Source: Mucilaginibacter achroorhodeus (GTDB lineage Bacteria > Bacteroidota > Bacteroidia > Sphingobacteriales > Sphingobacteriaceae). From it: DNA of 64,000 nucleotides. A model generated the notes under the pieces. That model worked only from the letters and a program-made list of their open reading frames with translations. It was not told the DNA's origin and searched no databases. How positions within the stretch are numbered: the stretch's first letter is position 1; the number at the start of each line of letters is the position of its first letter. The stretch covers positions 372,001 to 436,000 of the forward strand of contig NZ_VOEI01000003.1 in NCBI RefSeq assembly GCF_007846095.1. Direction: 5' to 3'. Positions 26,901 to 35,693 of the stretch are shown piece by piece. The translations under genes were made by a program, and so were the position numbers.

Positions 26901-27665
26901 CATTTCGCCTAACTTTGCGGCATCTTCAAACGGCCAGCCCAAGTCACTGTTTTCTAAGGTGGCTGATTCAGGCGCTAATAAAGACCCCGACTCTACACCG
27001 GCTGAAGATGTGAGCTTGACAATATTTGTCTCATGATCAAGCTGGTAAACAAGCAGGAACGGTATATCAAGTTCATAATCACTGTAATGCACTGCTGTTA
27101 TGTCACCTACATCTTGTATGTTTTTGGCTTTACTTAATGCAGCACCCAGATCGCGAAGGGTTTGCGTTCTGCGACCGCTGAGCATCTTTACAGTAGTTTC
27201 AGTAATTGGGTGAAATATGCCGCCTACGCCGCCTGTTTCATCACGAATGGGCGCGAACGAGAAAGTCATCCATGATTCTTCAAGGTAACCATAACGATCA
27301 AGAAACATGCGCTGGTCATTGATGTAAGTACCTTCGCCTTGCTCACCGCGGCTAAATGCATCGCCAACTACCGGTAAGGCAGTTTCCCAACATATCCTAA
27401 AGTTTTGCCCCATTGATTCCGGGTGCTTAGCGCCACAAATGGGCCGGTAGCTATCATTATAAATTTGAATGGTCTCTGGCCCCCAGGCAATCAAAATAGG
27501 GAATGTGGATGATAAACAAAGGCTTACAGATGTACGCAAACTTTGAGGCCAGTTCTCAACAGGGCCAAGTGCGGTTTTTGACCAGTCCATCGTACGAATG
27601 AGCTTACCCATTTCGCCACCGCCGGAGAGAAATTGTTCGGTGCTTTCAGTTATATCGGCAATCAT
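23964..27665 (-). CDS. Hybrid histidine kinase with two kinase cores and an internal receiver
   Basis: A 1233-residue soluble sensor. Order: PAS-like (about 20-155), GAF-like (about 170-335), HisKA with His358 in NVSHEFRTPLTLML, HATPase (about 460-570), receiver with DD638-639, phospho-acceptor Asp681 in LVLSDMMMPVMDG and Lys733, PAS (about 760-880), PAS (about 885-1005), a second HisKA with His1022 in MVSHELKTPLTSLSG, and a second HATPase to the end. The receiver in the middle could pass phosphate from core one to gate core two, an internal relay. No transmembrane segment. It is divergent from fructose-1,6-bisphosphatase; no dedicated response regulator is beside it. Confidence 0.92.
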   Translation of the reverse strand: MIADITESTEQFLSGGGEMGKLIRTMDWSKTALGPVENWPQSLRTSVSLCLSSTFPILIAWGPETIQIYNDSYRPICGAKHPESMGQNFRICWETALPVVGDAFSRGEQGEGTYINDQRMFLDRYGYLEESWMTFSFAPIRDETGGVGGIFHPITETTVKMLSGRRTQTLRDLGAALSKAKNIQDVGDITAVHYSDYELDIPFLLVYQLDHETNIVKLTSSAGVESGSLLAPESATLENSDLGWPFEDAAKLGEMLEVKDLQSKFGDCDCGPYPEAPHTAMLLPLKISGQDDAFGFIVAGVSSRRALDTDYRNFYDQLLNTYNTAVSNVYAYEQEQKRAEALAEIDRSKTAFFSNVSHEFRTPLTLMLGPLEDLLSKQNIGDDIKAPLESTHRNALRLLKLVNNLLDYSRVEAGRAQAVYQQLDLAELTADLASSFRSIIEKAGMQLVVDTGNRKLPAYVDRQMWEKIVLNLLSNAFKYTLAGNITVTLKQIGNEAMLSVEDTGVGIPEKELPHMFERFHRVENSAGRTHEGTGIGLSLVHELVHLHGGDISLTSTEGVGTTFIVKISLGKAHLPQANVIDKAKDIDSSALKGAFLQEAFNLLQVETQSQFDGDNAKESITTNQDFTDTKDTLILVVDDNADMRGYLKRLLEPYFTIALAVNGKDALQKIHEFKPDLVLSDMMMPVMDGKTMLEHIRNSAETLRMPVIFLSARAGEEARIDGLEAGADDYLVKPFSAAELLTKVRAQIKISKTRGFAEQQLRDLLTEAPVAIAIYRTPMHIIEFANNRMLEYWGLTSEAAFGVPILVALPELEEQGFGSVMDKVYQTGERFISGEIQVILTKFGRKEESFINLTIEALRDDNGQITGMIAVAADVSEQVMSRKDLEKVTDTLTMAMDAANLGTWRTDWGQDTLHVSEIARNIHGIPLDKQLSFIETVEMIVPEHRARVLQSIENAVKAKGRFSEDYQIIPADGGKPKWLNTTGKVELDNYGEVIGVIGTILDITESKEDSQRKDDFIGMVSHELKTPLTSLSGYSQLLHMHAAKKEDGFAKEKLEKVAVQIRKMNRLITGFLNVSRFDAGKIDLNKESFDLNGLISEVIEDINGIMITHVILFDADTTINLNADKDKMNSVFFNLLSNAIKYSPKAKQVYVKTLTVGDRAFISIKDEGMGIRKDEQDKLFDRYYRVESNHMRHIAGFGIGLYLSAEIVKRHGGRITVSSEIGQGATFEVSLPL

Positions 27666-27838
27666 TTATTAGTAACTATCATTAAGGCATACGGGTTTAG
27701 ATATGCCCTTGTAAATGTAAGATTATTTGGCAAATGTTCTTTTAAAGAAACATGCGGAGATGAGCTGATAAATACCGATCGATGCTCGCTTGTGTCCTGC
27801 CATTTGCAATTCCTAAGTTGGTTGCAAACGCTACCGCT

Positions 27839-28906
27839 ATGAACCAGGCTAAGACATTAGGACAATTCATTATTGAAAAACAGGCAGATTTGCCATACGC
27901 CAAAGGCGAGCTATCAAGATTACTGCGTGATATTGGCATTGCTGCAAAAATTGTAAATCGGGAGGTAAATAAAGCCGGCCTTATGGACATTTTGGGCCAT
28001 GCCAACGCTGTGAATATTCAGGGCGAAGAGCAGCAAAAGCTTGATGTTTTTGCCAATGAGCAATTTATATCGGCACTTACCAGCGGTGGCGAATGCTGCA
28101 TCGTAGCTTCCGAAGAAAATGAAGACATTATCTATTTAAACAGCCCATCTGGGGGTAACGCCAAATACATTGTGGCCATTGACCCGCTTGATGGATCATC
28201 AAACATAGATGTAAACGTTGCCGTGGGCTCCATTTTCAGCATCTATCGTAAAATTGATATTAATGCCCCCGCCGGCCTTGCGGATGTTTGCCAAAAAGGC
28301 AGCGCACAGGTTGCAGCCGGTTACGTTATCTACGGATCATCTACCATGTTGGTTTACACTACGGGTAAGGGCGTTAACGGCGTTACATTGGACCCATCCA
28401 TAGGCGAATTTTGTTTGTCGCATCCTAACATGCAGATACCCGTTGAAGGACGAATTTACTCGATTAACGAAGGTAATTACGTTCACTTTCCACAAGGGGT
28501 AAAACGCTTTATCAAATATTGTCAGGAAGAAGACACCGCCTCTGACAGACCATACATTTCGAGGTATATCGGTTCCATGGTAGCCGACCTGCATCGTAAC
28601 CTCATCAAGGGCGGAATTTTCATCTATCCGGTTACGGCCAATGCGCCATCAGGTAAACTGCGCCTGGTTTATGAGTGTAATCCTATGGCTTTTATTATTG
28701 AACAAGCCGGCGGCCGGGCAACTGATGGTAAGCAAAGAATACTGGATATTGAAGTAAGCCAATTGCACCAGCGCTCCCCTATTTTCATCGGCTCTAAAAA
28801 TATGGTGATCACCGCAGAGAACTTCATGCAGTCTGAAAATGAACTGGTAAAAGAGGTTTCTATACCTGAGCAACCGGTACTTGATTACACTTACTTTCCG
28901 GATTAG
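27839..28906 (+). CDS. fbp: Fructose-1,6-bisphosphatase class I
   Basis: Cytoplasmic gluconeogenic enzyme that hydrolyses fructose 1,6-bisphosphate to fructose 6-phosphate. The ATG at 27839 ([20 protein letters not shown]) gives 355 residues, close to the usual length; the longer frame starting at 27782 adds an unlikely 19 residues. The metal-binding motif [10 protein letters not shown] (from Asp115), [13 protein letters not shown] and the substrate-side loop with [14 protein letters not shown] and KGGIFIYP are intact, all typical of class I. It stands alone, divergent from the hybrid kinase. Its presence next to sugar-utilisation genes fits growth on non-hexose carbon. Confidence 0.96.
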   Translation: MNQAKTLGQFIIEKQADLPYAKGELSRLLRDIGIAAKIVNREVNKAGLMDILGHANAVNIQGEEQQKLDVFANEQFISALTSGGECCIVASEENEDIIYLNSPSGGNAKYIVAIDPLDGSSNIDVNVAVGSIFSIYRKIDINAPAGLADVCQKGSAQVAAGYVIYGSSTMLVYTTGKGVNGVTLDPSIGEFCLSHPNMQIPVEGRIYSINEGNYVHFPQGVKRFIKYCQEEDTASDRPYISRYIGSMVADLHRNLIKGGIFIYPVTANAPSGKLRLVYECNPMAFIIEQAGGRATDGKQRILDIEVSQLHQRSPIFIGSKNMVITAENFMQSENELVKEVSIPEQPVLDYTYFPD

Positions 28907-28958
28907 ACAGATTGTTCCTTTATGATTTTAGTATGATTTATTCAGCTTTCTAAAAGAT

Positions 28959-28966
28959 TAATTTTG
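28959..28966 (+). promoter_or_regulatory. Putative -7 promoter element
   Basis: TAATTTTG fits the Bacteroidota TAnnTTTG -7 consensus and ends 21 bp before the start codon of the SnoaL-like gene. No clear -33 TTG was found at ideal spacing. Confidence 0.4.
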
Positions 28967-28987
28967 AATAATACTATCTGAATTAAT

Positions 28988-29329
28988 ATGGAGAACAAAG
29001 ATATTTTAATAAAAGCGAACGCGCTGGTGATGGCAGGTGATAACGAAGGTTTTTTAAATTTCTGTACTGATGATACTGTTTGGGACTTTGTTGGCGACCG
29101 TGTGCTGAACGGTAAAGAAGCAGTACGCAATTACATGGCGGAGGCTTACATAGAACCACCCATTTTTGATACCGAGTCGTTGATAGCTGACGGAGACTTT
29201 GTTGTAGCTGCAGGAAACATCAGCCTGAAAAACAGCGATGGAAACCTGATAAAATACAAGTACTGTGATATATGGAAATTTAGAGATGGTAAAATGGCTG
29301 AAGTACGCGCCTATGTTTTAGCCGTTTAA
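28988..29329 (+). CDS. SnoaL/NTF2-like small protein
   Basis: 113 residues of a cone-shaped alpha+beta barrel fold (SnoaL/NTF2 superfamily): LIKANALVMAGDNEGFLNFC, then TVWDFVGDRVLNGKEAVRNY and a closing strand set YKYCDIWKFRDGKMAEVRAY. Such proteins may be enzymes, binding proteins or adaptors; the pocket has no telltale residue set that I can name. No signal peptide. It ends 5 bp before the convergent GH95 gene. Confidence 0.85.
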   Translation: MENKDILIKANALVMAGDNEGFLNFCTDDTVWDFVGDRVLNGKEAVRNYMAEAYIEPPIFDTESLIADGDFVVAAGNISLKNSDGNLIKYKYCDIWKFRDGKMAEVRAYVLAV

Positions 29330-29334
29330 ACACT

Positions 29335-31797
29335 TTACATAGCGGATACTCGGTAACTCATCCCTTTTAGTGTTGTAAACGATGTTACAAATCCACCTTT
29401 AGATGCTATTGATCTCACTGACAGGCCAGCTACCTTGATAGGTTTAGCTGTGCGCAAAATGCATTTGCCGCCTTTTTCGGCCGTGATTACAGCCGATTTT
29501 AAGGTGCCTTTTTGCCAGTTGATAGTAACGGTAAAAGCCCCTCTTGCTTTTAATCCTGTTACAGACCCGGTTTGCCAGGCCGTTGGTAACGCTGGTAGCA
29601 ATTGCACCTCTCCCAGTTGGCTTTGCAGCAACATTTCTGTTATGCCTGATGTTGCACCAAAATTTCCATCTATTTGGAATGGTGGGTGAGCATCAAATAG
29701 GTTTGGATAAAGCCCGCCTCCTTTTGATATGCTCAGATCCCGCATCAGATCTCTAAGTAACTTGTAGGCATGGTCACCATCGAGCAGCCGTGCCCAAAAA
29801 TTGATTTTCCAGGCTAAACTCCAACCGGTACCTGCATCGCCTCGTAACTCAAGCGTTTTCTTGGCAGCGGCAGCAAAATCGGGCGTTGTTAGAGGTGATA
29901 TTTCCCGGCCAGGGTGCAAACCAAATAGTTGACTAACATGCCGGTGATGCGGGTCAACATCTTCCCAGTCTTTGTACCATTCCTGCAGGTTACCTTTGTG
30001 GCCTACGTGTAATGGGTAAAGTTTTGCCAGCTTGGCTTTAAGCATATTGCGGAAAGCAACGTCTATATTTAAAGCTTCTGATGCCTCAATGCAATTCCTA
30101 AAATGATCACGTATGATAGACATATCCATTGTAGTAGCAATGGAGGTGTTGCCTTCTTTCCCTTTACCATCTATAAAATCATTCTCTGGTGAAAAGGATG
30201 GCGATGTAACCAGGTTGCCATTCTTGTCTTCAACCAAAAAATCGGACAAAAACTCGGCTGCACCTTTCATAATAGGGTAAGCTTTCTTTAAAAACGCTTC
30301 ATCTTTAGTAAATAGATAATGCTCAAACAAGTGGCGGCAAAGCCATGGTGCACCCATGTACCAATTAGCCCATTTAGGGTCTCCTTTACCAAAATCACCA
30401 ACAGGGTTGCTTATGGCCCATATGTCTGTATTGTGATGGGCTACCCAGCCACGCATATTGTAAAAATCTTTTGCTGTGCGAGTACCGGTTACAGCTAATT
30501 CTTTTATGAAATCGAAAAGCGGATACTCCATTTCCTGCAAATTGGTTGTGGCTGCGGGCCAATAGTTCATCTGCGTATTGATGTTAATGGTGTAATTTGA
30601 GCTCCAGGGGGCGCGCAGTAAGTTGTTCCAGATACCTTGCAAGTTGGCAGGCGGGCCACCTGGCCTTGATGAACTGATAAGCAAATACCGGCCATACTGA
30701 AAAAATAAAGACTCAAACTCCGGGTCTTTGGCCCCCTTACTAAACGCCAGCAATCGCTCATCAGTTGGCAATTGAGACTGATACGCCGGCGACCTACCAA
30801 GATCAAGCCTTACACGATAGAAAAATTGCTTATAATCTTTAAGATGTTCATTGTAAAGCTTCGTCCAACTCTGTTTTATAACATTTTGTATATCATTATT
30901 GCAAAGCTTCAATTCGTCTTTGCCTTCGCTATCGGGGCACTTGTCAAAACCATTAAAACTTGTGGCGGCGCAAATAAATAAGGTTACTTCATCGGCATTT
31001 TTTACCACCAAAGCGTCGTTGTCGGAGTTTACTGAGCCACCCTTGTTAACAGCCTTTATCTGCACAGCAGCACGCATACCTTTGCAGTTTGTACTATCGC
31101 CGTATTTTATCGGCTCTTTATTATAGGTTACATAGTTAGGGTCAACCTGTGAGGGTGCTTTTACTTTTAAGAGCAATGAGTTTTGTCCTACTGCGCCAAC
31201 AGAATATTTAACCTGACTGCTTAGCGCAACCTTAAAATTGATGCTGGCCGGTTTATCGGCAGTAAAATGTACCACTATCGCTTTGCCGGGGAATGTAGCA
31301 ATTACCTCCCTTTTATAATTCACGCCGTCGGCGTTAAAGGTCACGGTTGCAATACTTTTATCGATGGATAGCGATCTCCTGTATTGCTGATAGTTAGCAT
31401 TTCCTATTTCCTGCTGCAGATTAATATCAGCCAACGGTAAATAAGACTGCGTGTAAACACCCTGCAAACCGGTAACTTCTTTGTTGGCGAGGCTATAATC
31501 TTCATTATTTAAAGCCTCACGGGTTTTGGCAAGTGCTTTAGCACCGCCCGGATTAACATTATTGGTTACCGGCCCGCCGCTCCAGAAAGTAGCCTCGTTA
31601 AGCTGGAGTAATTCTTTTGCAGGATCGCCAAATATCATGGCGCCTAATCTCCCATTACCTACAGGCAAAGCTTCCGTCCATAGCTTGGCAGGCTTGTTAT
31701 ACCAAAGCGTGAGGTTGTCCTGCGCTTTGGTACACATGCCCACTAACATCATTAATAATGTTAACAGGGGGATTTTGCTCGTGTATAATCGAATCAT
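29335..31797 (-). CDS. GH95 alpha-L-fucosidase
   Basis: An 820-residue secreted glycoside hydrolase of family 95, inverting enzymes that remove terminal alpha-1,2-linked L-fucose (some act on L-galactose). A signal peptide (IPLLTLLMMLVGMCTKAQ) is followed by LWYNKPAKLWTEALPVGNGR, the family's opening motif, then NLQGIWNNLLRAPWSSNYTI and HHNTDIW in the (alpha/alpha)6 barrel, and FQIDGNFGATSGITEMLLQS near the end. Last gene of a GH29 - dehydrogenase - GH95 operon next to an AraC regulator. Together the two fucosidases suggest removal of fucose caps from a polysaccharide or glycan. Confidence 0.95.
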   Translation of the reverse strand: MIRLYTSKIPLLTLLMMLVGMCTKAQDNLTLWYNKPAKLWTEALPVGNGRLGAMIFGDPAKELLQLNEATFWSGGPVTNNVNPGGAKALAKTREALNNEDYSLANKEVTGLQGVYTQSYLPLADINLQQEIGNANYQQYRRSLSIDKSIATVTFNADGVNYKREVIATFPGKAIVVHFTADKPASINFKVALSSQVKYSVGAVGQNSLLLKVKAPSQVDPNYVTYNKEPIKYGDSTNCKGMRAAVQIKAVNKGGSVNSDNDALVVKNADEVTLFICAATSFNGFDKCPDSEGKDELKLCNNDIQNVIKQSWTKLYNEHLKDYKQFFYRVRLDLGRSPAYQSQLPTDERLLAFSKGAKDPEFESLFFQYGRYLLISSSRPGGPPANLQGIWNNLLRAPWSSNYTININTQMNYWPAATTNLQEMEYPLFDFIKELAVTGTRTAKDFYNMRGWVAHHNTDIWAISNPVGDFGKGDPKWANWYMGAPWLCRHLFEHYLFTKDEAFLKKAYPIMKGAAEFLSDFLVEDKNGNLVTSPSFSPENDFIDGKGKEGNTSIATTMDMSIIRDHFRNCIEASEALNIDVAFRNMLKAKLAKLYPLHVGHKGNLQEWYKDWEDVDPHHRHVSQLFGLHPGREISPLTTPDFAAAAKKTLELRGDAGTGWSLAWKINFWARLLDGDHAYKLLRDLMRDLSISKGGGLYPNLFDAHPPFQIDGNFGATSGITEMLLQSQLGEVQLLPALPTAWQTGSVTGLKARGAFTVTINWQKGTLKSAVITAEKGGKCILRTAKPIKVAGLSVRSIASKGGFVTSFTTLKGMSYRVSAM

Positions 31798-31850
31798 TTA
31801 TTTTAACATCAAAATTTGACTTTCAATCACTTAAGAAGCTCTACTTGAAC

Positions 31851-32867
31851 TCACGCTATCTCTACCATCGCTTTAATTACACCATTCGCGGGATCCAGCC
31901 AGTTTTTAAATTCTGTTTTAACGTGATCAAAAGCAACACGGTGCGTTATATAATTTATTGGATCGATAAGTCCTTTTTTCAAAGCGTTGATCACATGCTC
32001 AAAATCGGCGCGTGTGGCATTTCTACTGCTCATCAACGTTGCCTCGCGCTTATGAAATTCCGGGTGACTAAAGCATATCTCGCCCTTTTGAAGCCCCACT
32101 AACACGTATCTGCCGCCGTGTGCAAGGTAATTAAAACCATTGTTTATCGCCTTTAAACTCCCTGTGCAATCTATAACAACGGTTGGCATATCACTATTAG
32201 TTATCCGGTTCAACTCCGCAACCACATCGGCCTCAAGTGCATTTACGGTATGCGTTACGTTCAAAGGTTCTTTGCAAAAATCCAAACGCGATTGATTGAT
32301 ATCTAAAGCGATCACTTCACCACCCGCAATTCTCGCAAATTCCATAACACCTAAACCTATTGGCCCGGCGCCTATTACCAGCACATATTCACCTTGCTGA
32401 ACGTTAGCTCTGCGAATACCATGGGCGCCTATGGCAAGGGGCTCAATTAATGCAAGCTGGTTTAAACTTAAATCTTTATCGCCGATCAGAGCGTTGTGAG
32501 GAACTTTCAAATATTCAACCATACCGCCGTCGATATGCACACCGCATACCTGCATTGATACACAACAATTTGGTTTTTCGCCCCTGCAGGCGATGCATTT
32601 ATCGCAGTTAAAGTATGGAATGATGGTTACATTATCTCCCTTCTGTAATCCATCGGCCCCATTCGCATCTACAATTTCTCCGGATAACTCATGCCCCAAA
32701 ATACGCGGGTAAGTAAAGTACGGTTGTGTACCCTCATAAGCATGCAGATCGGTACCGCAAATGCCTATACGTTTTATCTGGATAAGCGCTTCGCCTTTTT
32801 TGAGAACTGGGAGGTCTTTTTCAGCATACGACAACTCTCCGGGCGCCTCGCAAACAAGTACTTTCAT
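31851..32867 (-). CDS. Zinc-binding sugar-type dehydrogenase (MDR family)
   Basis: A 338-residue medium-chain dehydrogenase from the ATG at 32865-32867 (an upstream ATG adds 10 residues). Catalytic zinc: Cys37 (RIGICGTDLHAYEG) and His59-Glu60; structural zinc: Cys88, Cys91, Cys94, Cys102; cofactor motif GAGPIGLG. It resembles the L-galactonate/sorbitol/threonine dehydrogenase branch. Lying between two fucosidase genes with short gaps (53 and 75 bp), it probably oxidises fucose or a fucose-derived sugar acid or alcohol. No signal peptide, so it acts in the cytoplasm on imported sugar. Confidence 0.88.
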   Translation of the reverse strand: MKVLVCEAPGELSYAEKDLPVLKKGEALIQIKRIGICGTDLHAYEGTQPYFTYPRILGHELSGEIVDANGADGLQKGDNVTIIPYFNCDKCIACRGEKPNCCVSMQVCGVHIDGGMVEYLKVPHNALIGDKDLSLNQLALIEPLAIGAHGIRRANVQQGEYVLVIGAGPIGLGVMEFARIAGGEVIALDINQSRLDFCKEPLNVTHTVNALEADVVAELNRITNSDMPTVVIDCTGSLKAINNGFNYLAHGGRYVLVGLQKGEICFSHPEFHKREATLMSSRNATRADFEHVINALKKGLIDPINYITHRVAFDHVKTEFKNWLDPANGVIKAMVEIA

Positions 32868-32942
32868 ATGTTTTAAATATACAATGATAACCGGCATTTA
32901 CAATTCAACCAGTTCAGTAATCATAATGTGCAAGTTTATACA

Positions 32943-34577
32943 TTAAGTTATATCACCCTGTATTTTAAATACATAAGCTACTTGTGAATCCGTAGTTGGA
33001 AGTGAAACTTGTAAACTCTCGGCAGTTTGTTTAAACTCAAGATTATTATTGCTTCCTAACAAACCTACTCTATCAACCTTGCCCGATTTAGTTGCCGCAA
33101 GACTTTTAATAACCGCCTTTCCTTCCGCAGGTTTATCAAGCATAGCAGCGTAAAGAACATTGCCTTTTTTGGTAAAACGGAAATCGGCAGACGTGTAAGG
33201 CCTGTTCTTTCCCTCATTAAAGCCCTGCGCATTTAAAGGAGCAAACGACTCTATTGCCGGCCCCTCACCAAACACTTTCCACGGGCGGGTACTGTATATA
33301 CACTCACTATTTACTTTCATCCACTTGGTAATGCCCTCAACTACTATTCGCTCCTTCTCATCAATCGTTCCGTTTCCGCGGACAGGGATGTTTAACATCA
33401 GGTTACCGTTCTTGCTCACAATATCTAAAAGCATGTGAATGACGGTTTTGGCATCTTTGTATTCGTTACGATCATATATCGGCCTATCGTAATGCCAAGC
33501 ACCTATACAGGTATCGGTTTGATATGGTAGTGGTTCTATAGAATTTGTTTGGCCGCGCTCTATATCCCAAACCAAACATTTCCGTTGTTGCTCATCCAGT
33601 ATCTTTCCAAAAATTACGGCTTCAAGCTTACCATGTTTTTTTATACTTGTGTTATACATATGCGCGGCAATCTTAAGCCCGGCATCACTAATTGGGTATA
33701 ACGGTAATATCGTGTCATCAAAATAAATAACATCAGGCCCGTATTTATCTATCAATTCAATTGTGCGGTTCAAAAATTTATCACAGTATGCTTTAGATGG
33801 CATTGACACGCCATTACCCCATGCCCATTGGCTGTGGATCATGCCGTTGTCTTCGCTGTTTTTACTTAACGGATGGTTTTGGGCGTAAAGCTCTTGAGGG
33901 TCTTCGCCATTCCACCACTTTCCGGCACCATCCGACTTTGTAACTTTACCATCGTAGGGTACCCCGGCGTAAGGCCCTTCTTTATCAGCACGCTGGGCTG
34001 TTTCCATCCAGCTCCAGGTATGCGCTGCATGCACCGATACTCCAAAACGCAATCCATTATTTTTTGCAGCCTTAGCCCAACCGCCAATAATATCTTTCTT
34101 TGGACCCATGCGTACCGAATTCCACTTTTGGTAACTGCTATCCCAAAGATCAAAGTTGTCATGATGGTTGGCCAATGCCATAAAATACTTAGCTCCGGCA
34201 TTTTTGTAAAGGCTCACCAGTTCTTCCGGATCCCATTTTTCCGCTTTCCAATCGTTGATCACGTCTTTAAAACCAAATTTTGAAGGATGACCATACTTTT
34301 GAACATGATATTTGTATTTGTGACTTCCTTCCATATACATCTCACGTGCATACCAATCGCCATACTCTGGTTGGCATTGTGGCCCCCAATGCGCCCACAT
34401 ACCAAACTTTGCATCACGAAACCACTCGGGCACCTGGTATTGCTGTAAGGACGACCACGTAGGCTTAAACCGTTCCGGAGCGTAAGGCGCTTTCAAAACA
34501 CGACCTGCGTAACTTTTTGTGAAGTAAGCAGACGATAAACCGACTAACATATTTTTCAGCAATGTTCTTCTTTGCAT
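32943..34577 (-). CDS. GH29 alpha-L-fucosidase
   Basis: A 544-residue family 29 retaining alpha-L-fucosidase. The N-terminus MQRRTLLKNMLVGLSSAYFT has a twin-arginine-like/secretory signal. Conserved features are WFRDAKFGMWAHWGPQCQ, the substrate-contact NHHDNFDLWDS (137-147) and the nucleophile region DVIYFDDTI with Asp287. The C-terminal beta domain is complete (ends in strands rather than a lectin module). The ATG at 34577 is preferred over one at 34631 because the signal begins there. First gene of the fucose operon, divergent from the AraC gene across a 218-bp control region. Confidence 0.94.
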   Translation of the reverse strand: MQRRTLLKNMLVGLSSAYFTKSYAGRVLKAPYAPERFKPTWSSLQQYQVPEWFRDAKFGMWAHWGPQCQPEYGDWYAREMYMEGSHKYKYHVQKYGHPSKFGFKDVINDWKAEKWDPEELVSLYKNAGAKYFMALANHHDNFDLWDSSYQKWNSVRMGPKKDIIGGWAKAAKNNGLRFGVSVHAAHTWSWMETAQRADKEGPYAGVPYDGKVTKSDGAGKWWNGEDPQELYAQNHPLSKNSEDNGMIHSQWAWGNGVSMPSKAYCDKFLNRTIELIDKYGPDVIYFDDTILPLYPISDAGLKIAAHMYNTSIKKHGKLEAVIFGKILDEQQRKCLVWDIERGQTNSIEPLPYQTDTCIGAWHYDRPIYDRNEYKDAKTVIHMLLDIVSKNGNLMLNIPVRGNGTIDEKERIVVEGITKWMKVNSECIYSTRPWKVFGEGPAIESFAPLNAQGFNEGKNRPYTSADFRFTKKGNVLYAAMLDKPAEGKAVIKSLAATKSGKVDRVGLLGSNNNLEFKQTAESLQVSLPTTDSQVAYVFKIQGDIT

Positions 34578-34648
34578 ATTAGTTGAGTAATTAAAGTATG
34601 CGTAATAAGTAATGGTACTACCGTAACGCACAGTAATTGGTTAAAATT

Positions 34649-34678
34649 GATGTTACATCAGATCTGAGCCTGATGTTA
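34649..34678. promoter_or_regulatory. Candidate AraC operator: tandem 8-bp repeat
   Basis: TGATGTTA occurs at 34649-34656 and 34671-34678 in the same direction, 22 bp apart (about two helix turns), in the divergent region between the GH29 gene and the AraC gene. AraC-family proteins often bind such direct half-sites. A separate inverted pair GTAACGCA (34623-34630) / TGCGTTAC (34715-34722) brackets it. Confidence 0.4.
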
Positions 34679-34795
34679 ATAATCAAATTTAGCATCTCAT
34701 CGGCACAGATAGCTTGCGTTACAAGACTTTTTTTTATACAAAACCGACTTCTGCTGGGGAGAAAATATTAATTTCCCACTTCGAAAAATAGTGCA

Positions 34796-35677
34796 ATGTT
34801 AAAACGTTTCCTAAAATATAACTTCTCGCTTCTAAATGTAGACCATACGGAATTAAGTAATAAGTGGAATTACAAAAATGTGATAAGTCCTTATTATAGA
34901 ATATATTACATTGATGCAGGTGAAGGGGAAATTTCTGATCTTGGGAATAGGCTGCAACTGGAGCCGGGATATCTATACCTTATTCCAAGCTTTACATTAT
35001 GCAACCTCAGTTGCCCCAACTATTTAAGCCAGTATTTCGTTCAGTTTTTTGAAGAATCGTCTGATGGCATCTCCCTGTTTTCAAACAACAGGATGGTGAT
35101 GAAAGTACAGGCTAACGATATAGATGTATTTAACATCAAAAGACTTTTAGAAATAAATCCCGGCAGGGGCATTAATCGCTCTGATAATCCAAGGATTTAT
35201 GAGAAGATCATCTTTTATAAGGAATATCAGCAGCTGAACTATCAGCAAAATATCTCGACATTTTTAGAAACGCAGGGCATCATCTTACAGCTTGTATCCA
35301 GATTTTTGAAACAGGGATTGCTTAAAAACAAACATGATACGGGCGTCCCTGCCAAGATACTCGACACTATGAGCTATATACAGCTAAATTTAAACCAGGA
35401 GCTCTCTGCAATTGAACTGGCCAAAAGAGCAAATCAAAATACAGATTATTTCTCGCGCTTGTTTCAAAAGCATACCGGCGAACGGCCAATAAGCTACATA
35501 AACAGCAAACGCATAGAACGCGCGCAATACCTAATGCTTACTACACAGATGACCTTAGCACAGGTAGCTGCTCATACCGGCTTTAAAAACGTGTTTTATT
35601 TCTCTAAAATATTTAAAAAAGTTACCGGGATAACGCCCAAAAGCTATGTAAATCAATCAAACCTATTTGAGTTATAG
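34796..35677 (+). CDS. AraC family transcriptional regulator
   Basis: 293 residues: an N-terminal cupin-like ligand domain (YYRIYYIDAGEGEISDLGNR, with LEPGYLYLIPSFTLCNLSC) and a C-terminal double HTH (LSAIELAKRANQNTDYFSRL and MTLAQVAAHTGFKNVFYFSK, ending KKVTGITPKSY). Divergent from the fucosidase operon, so it is the likely activator for it, sensing fucose or a breakdown product. Its 3' end is 16 bp from the convergent haloperoxidase-like gene. Confidence 0.93.
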   Translation: MLKRFLKYNFSLLNVDHTELSNKWNYKNVISPYYRIYYIDAGEGEISDLGNRLQLEPGYLYLIPSFTLCNLSCPNYLSQYFVQFFEESSDGISLFSNNRMVMKVQANDIDVFNIKRLLEINPGRGINRSDNPRIYEKIIFYKEYQQLNYQQNISTFLETQGIILQLVSRFLKQGLLKNKHDTGVPAKILDTMSYIQLNLNQELSAIELAKRANQNTDYFSRLFQKHTGERPISYINSKRIERAQYLMLTTQMTLAQVAAHTGFKNVFYFSKIFKKVTGITPKSYVNQSNLFEL

Positions 35678-35693
35678 TTTCATTCAATCAACT

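Noticed and set aside
17268..27665. The PAS/kinase block as a mobile or defence island
   Set aside because: No integrase, transposase, direct-repeat ends, nuclease or toxin gene is present; composition is like the rest.
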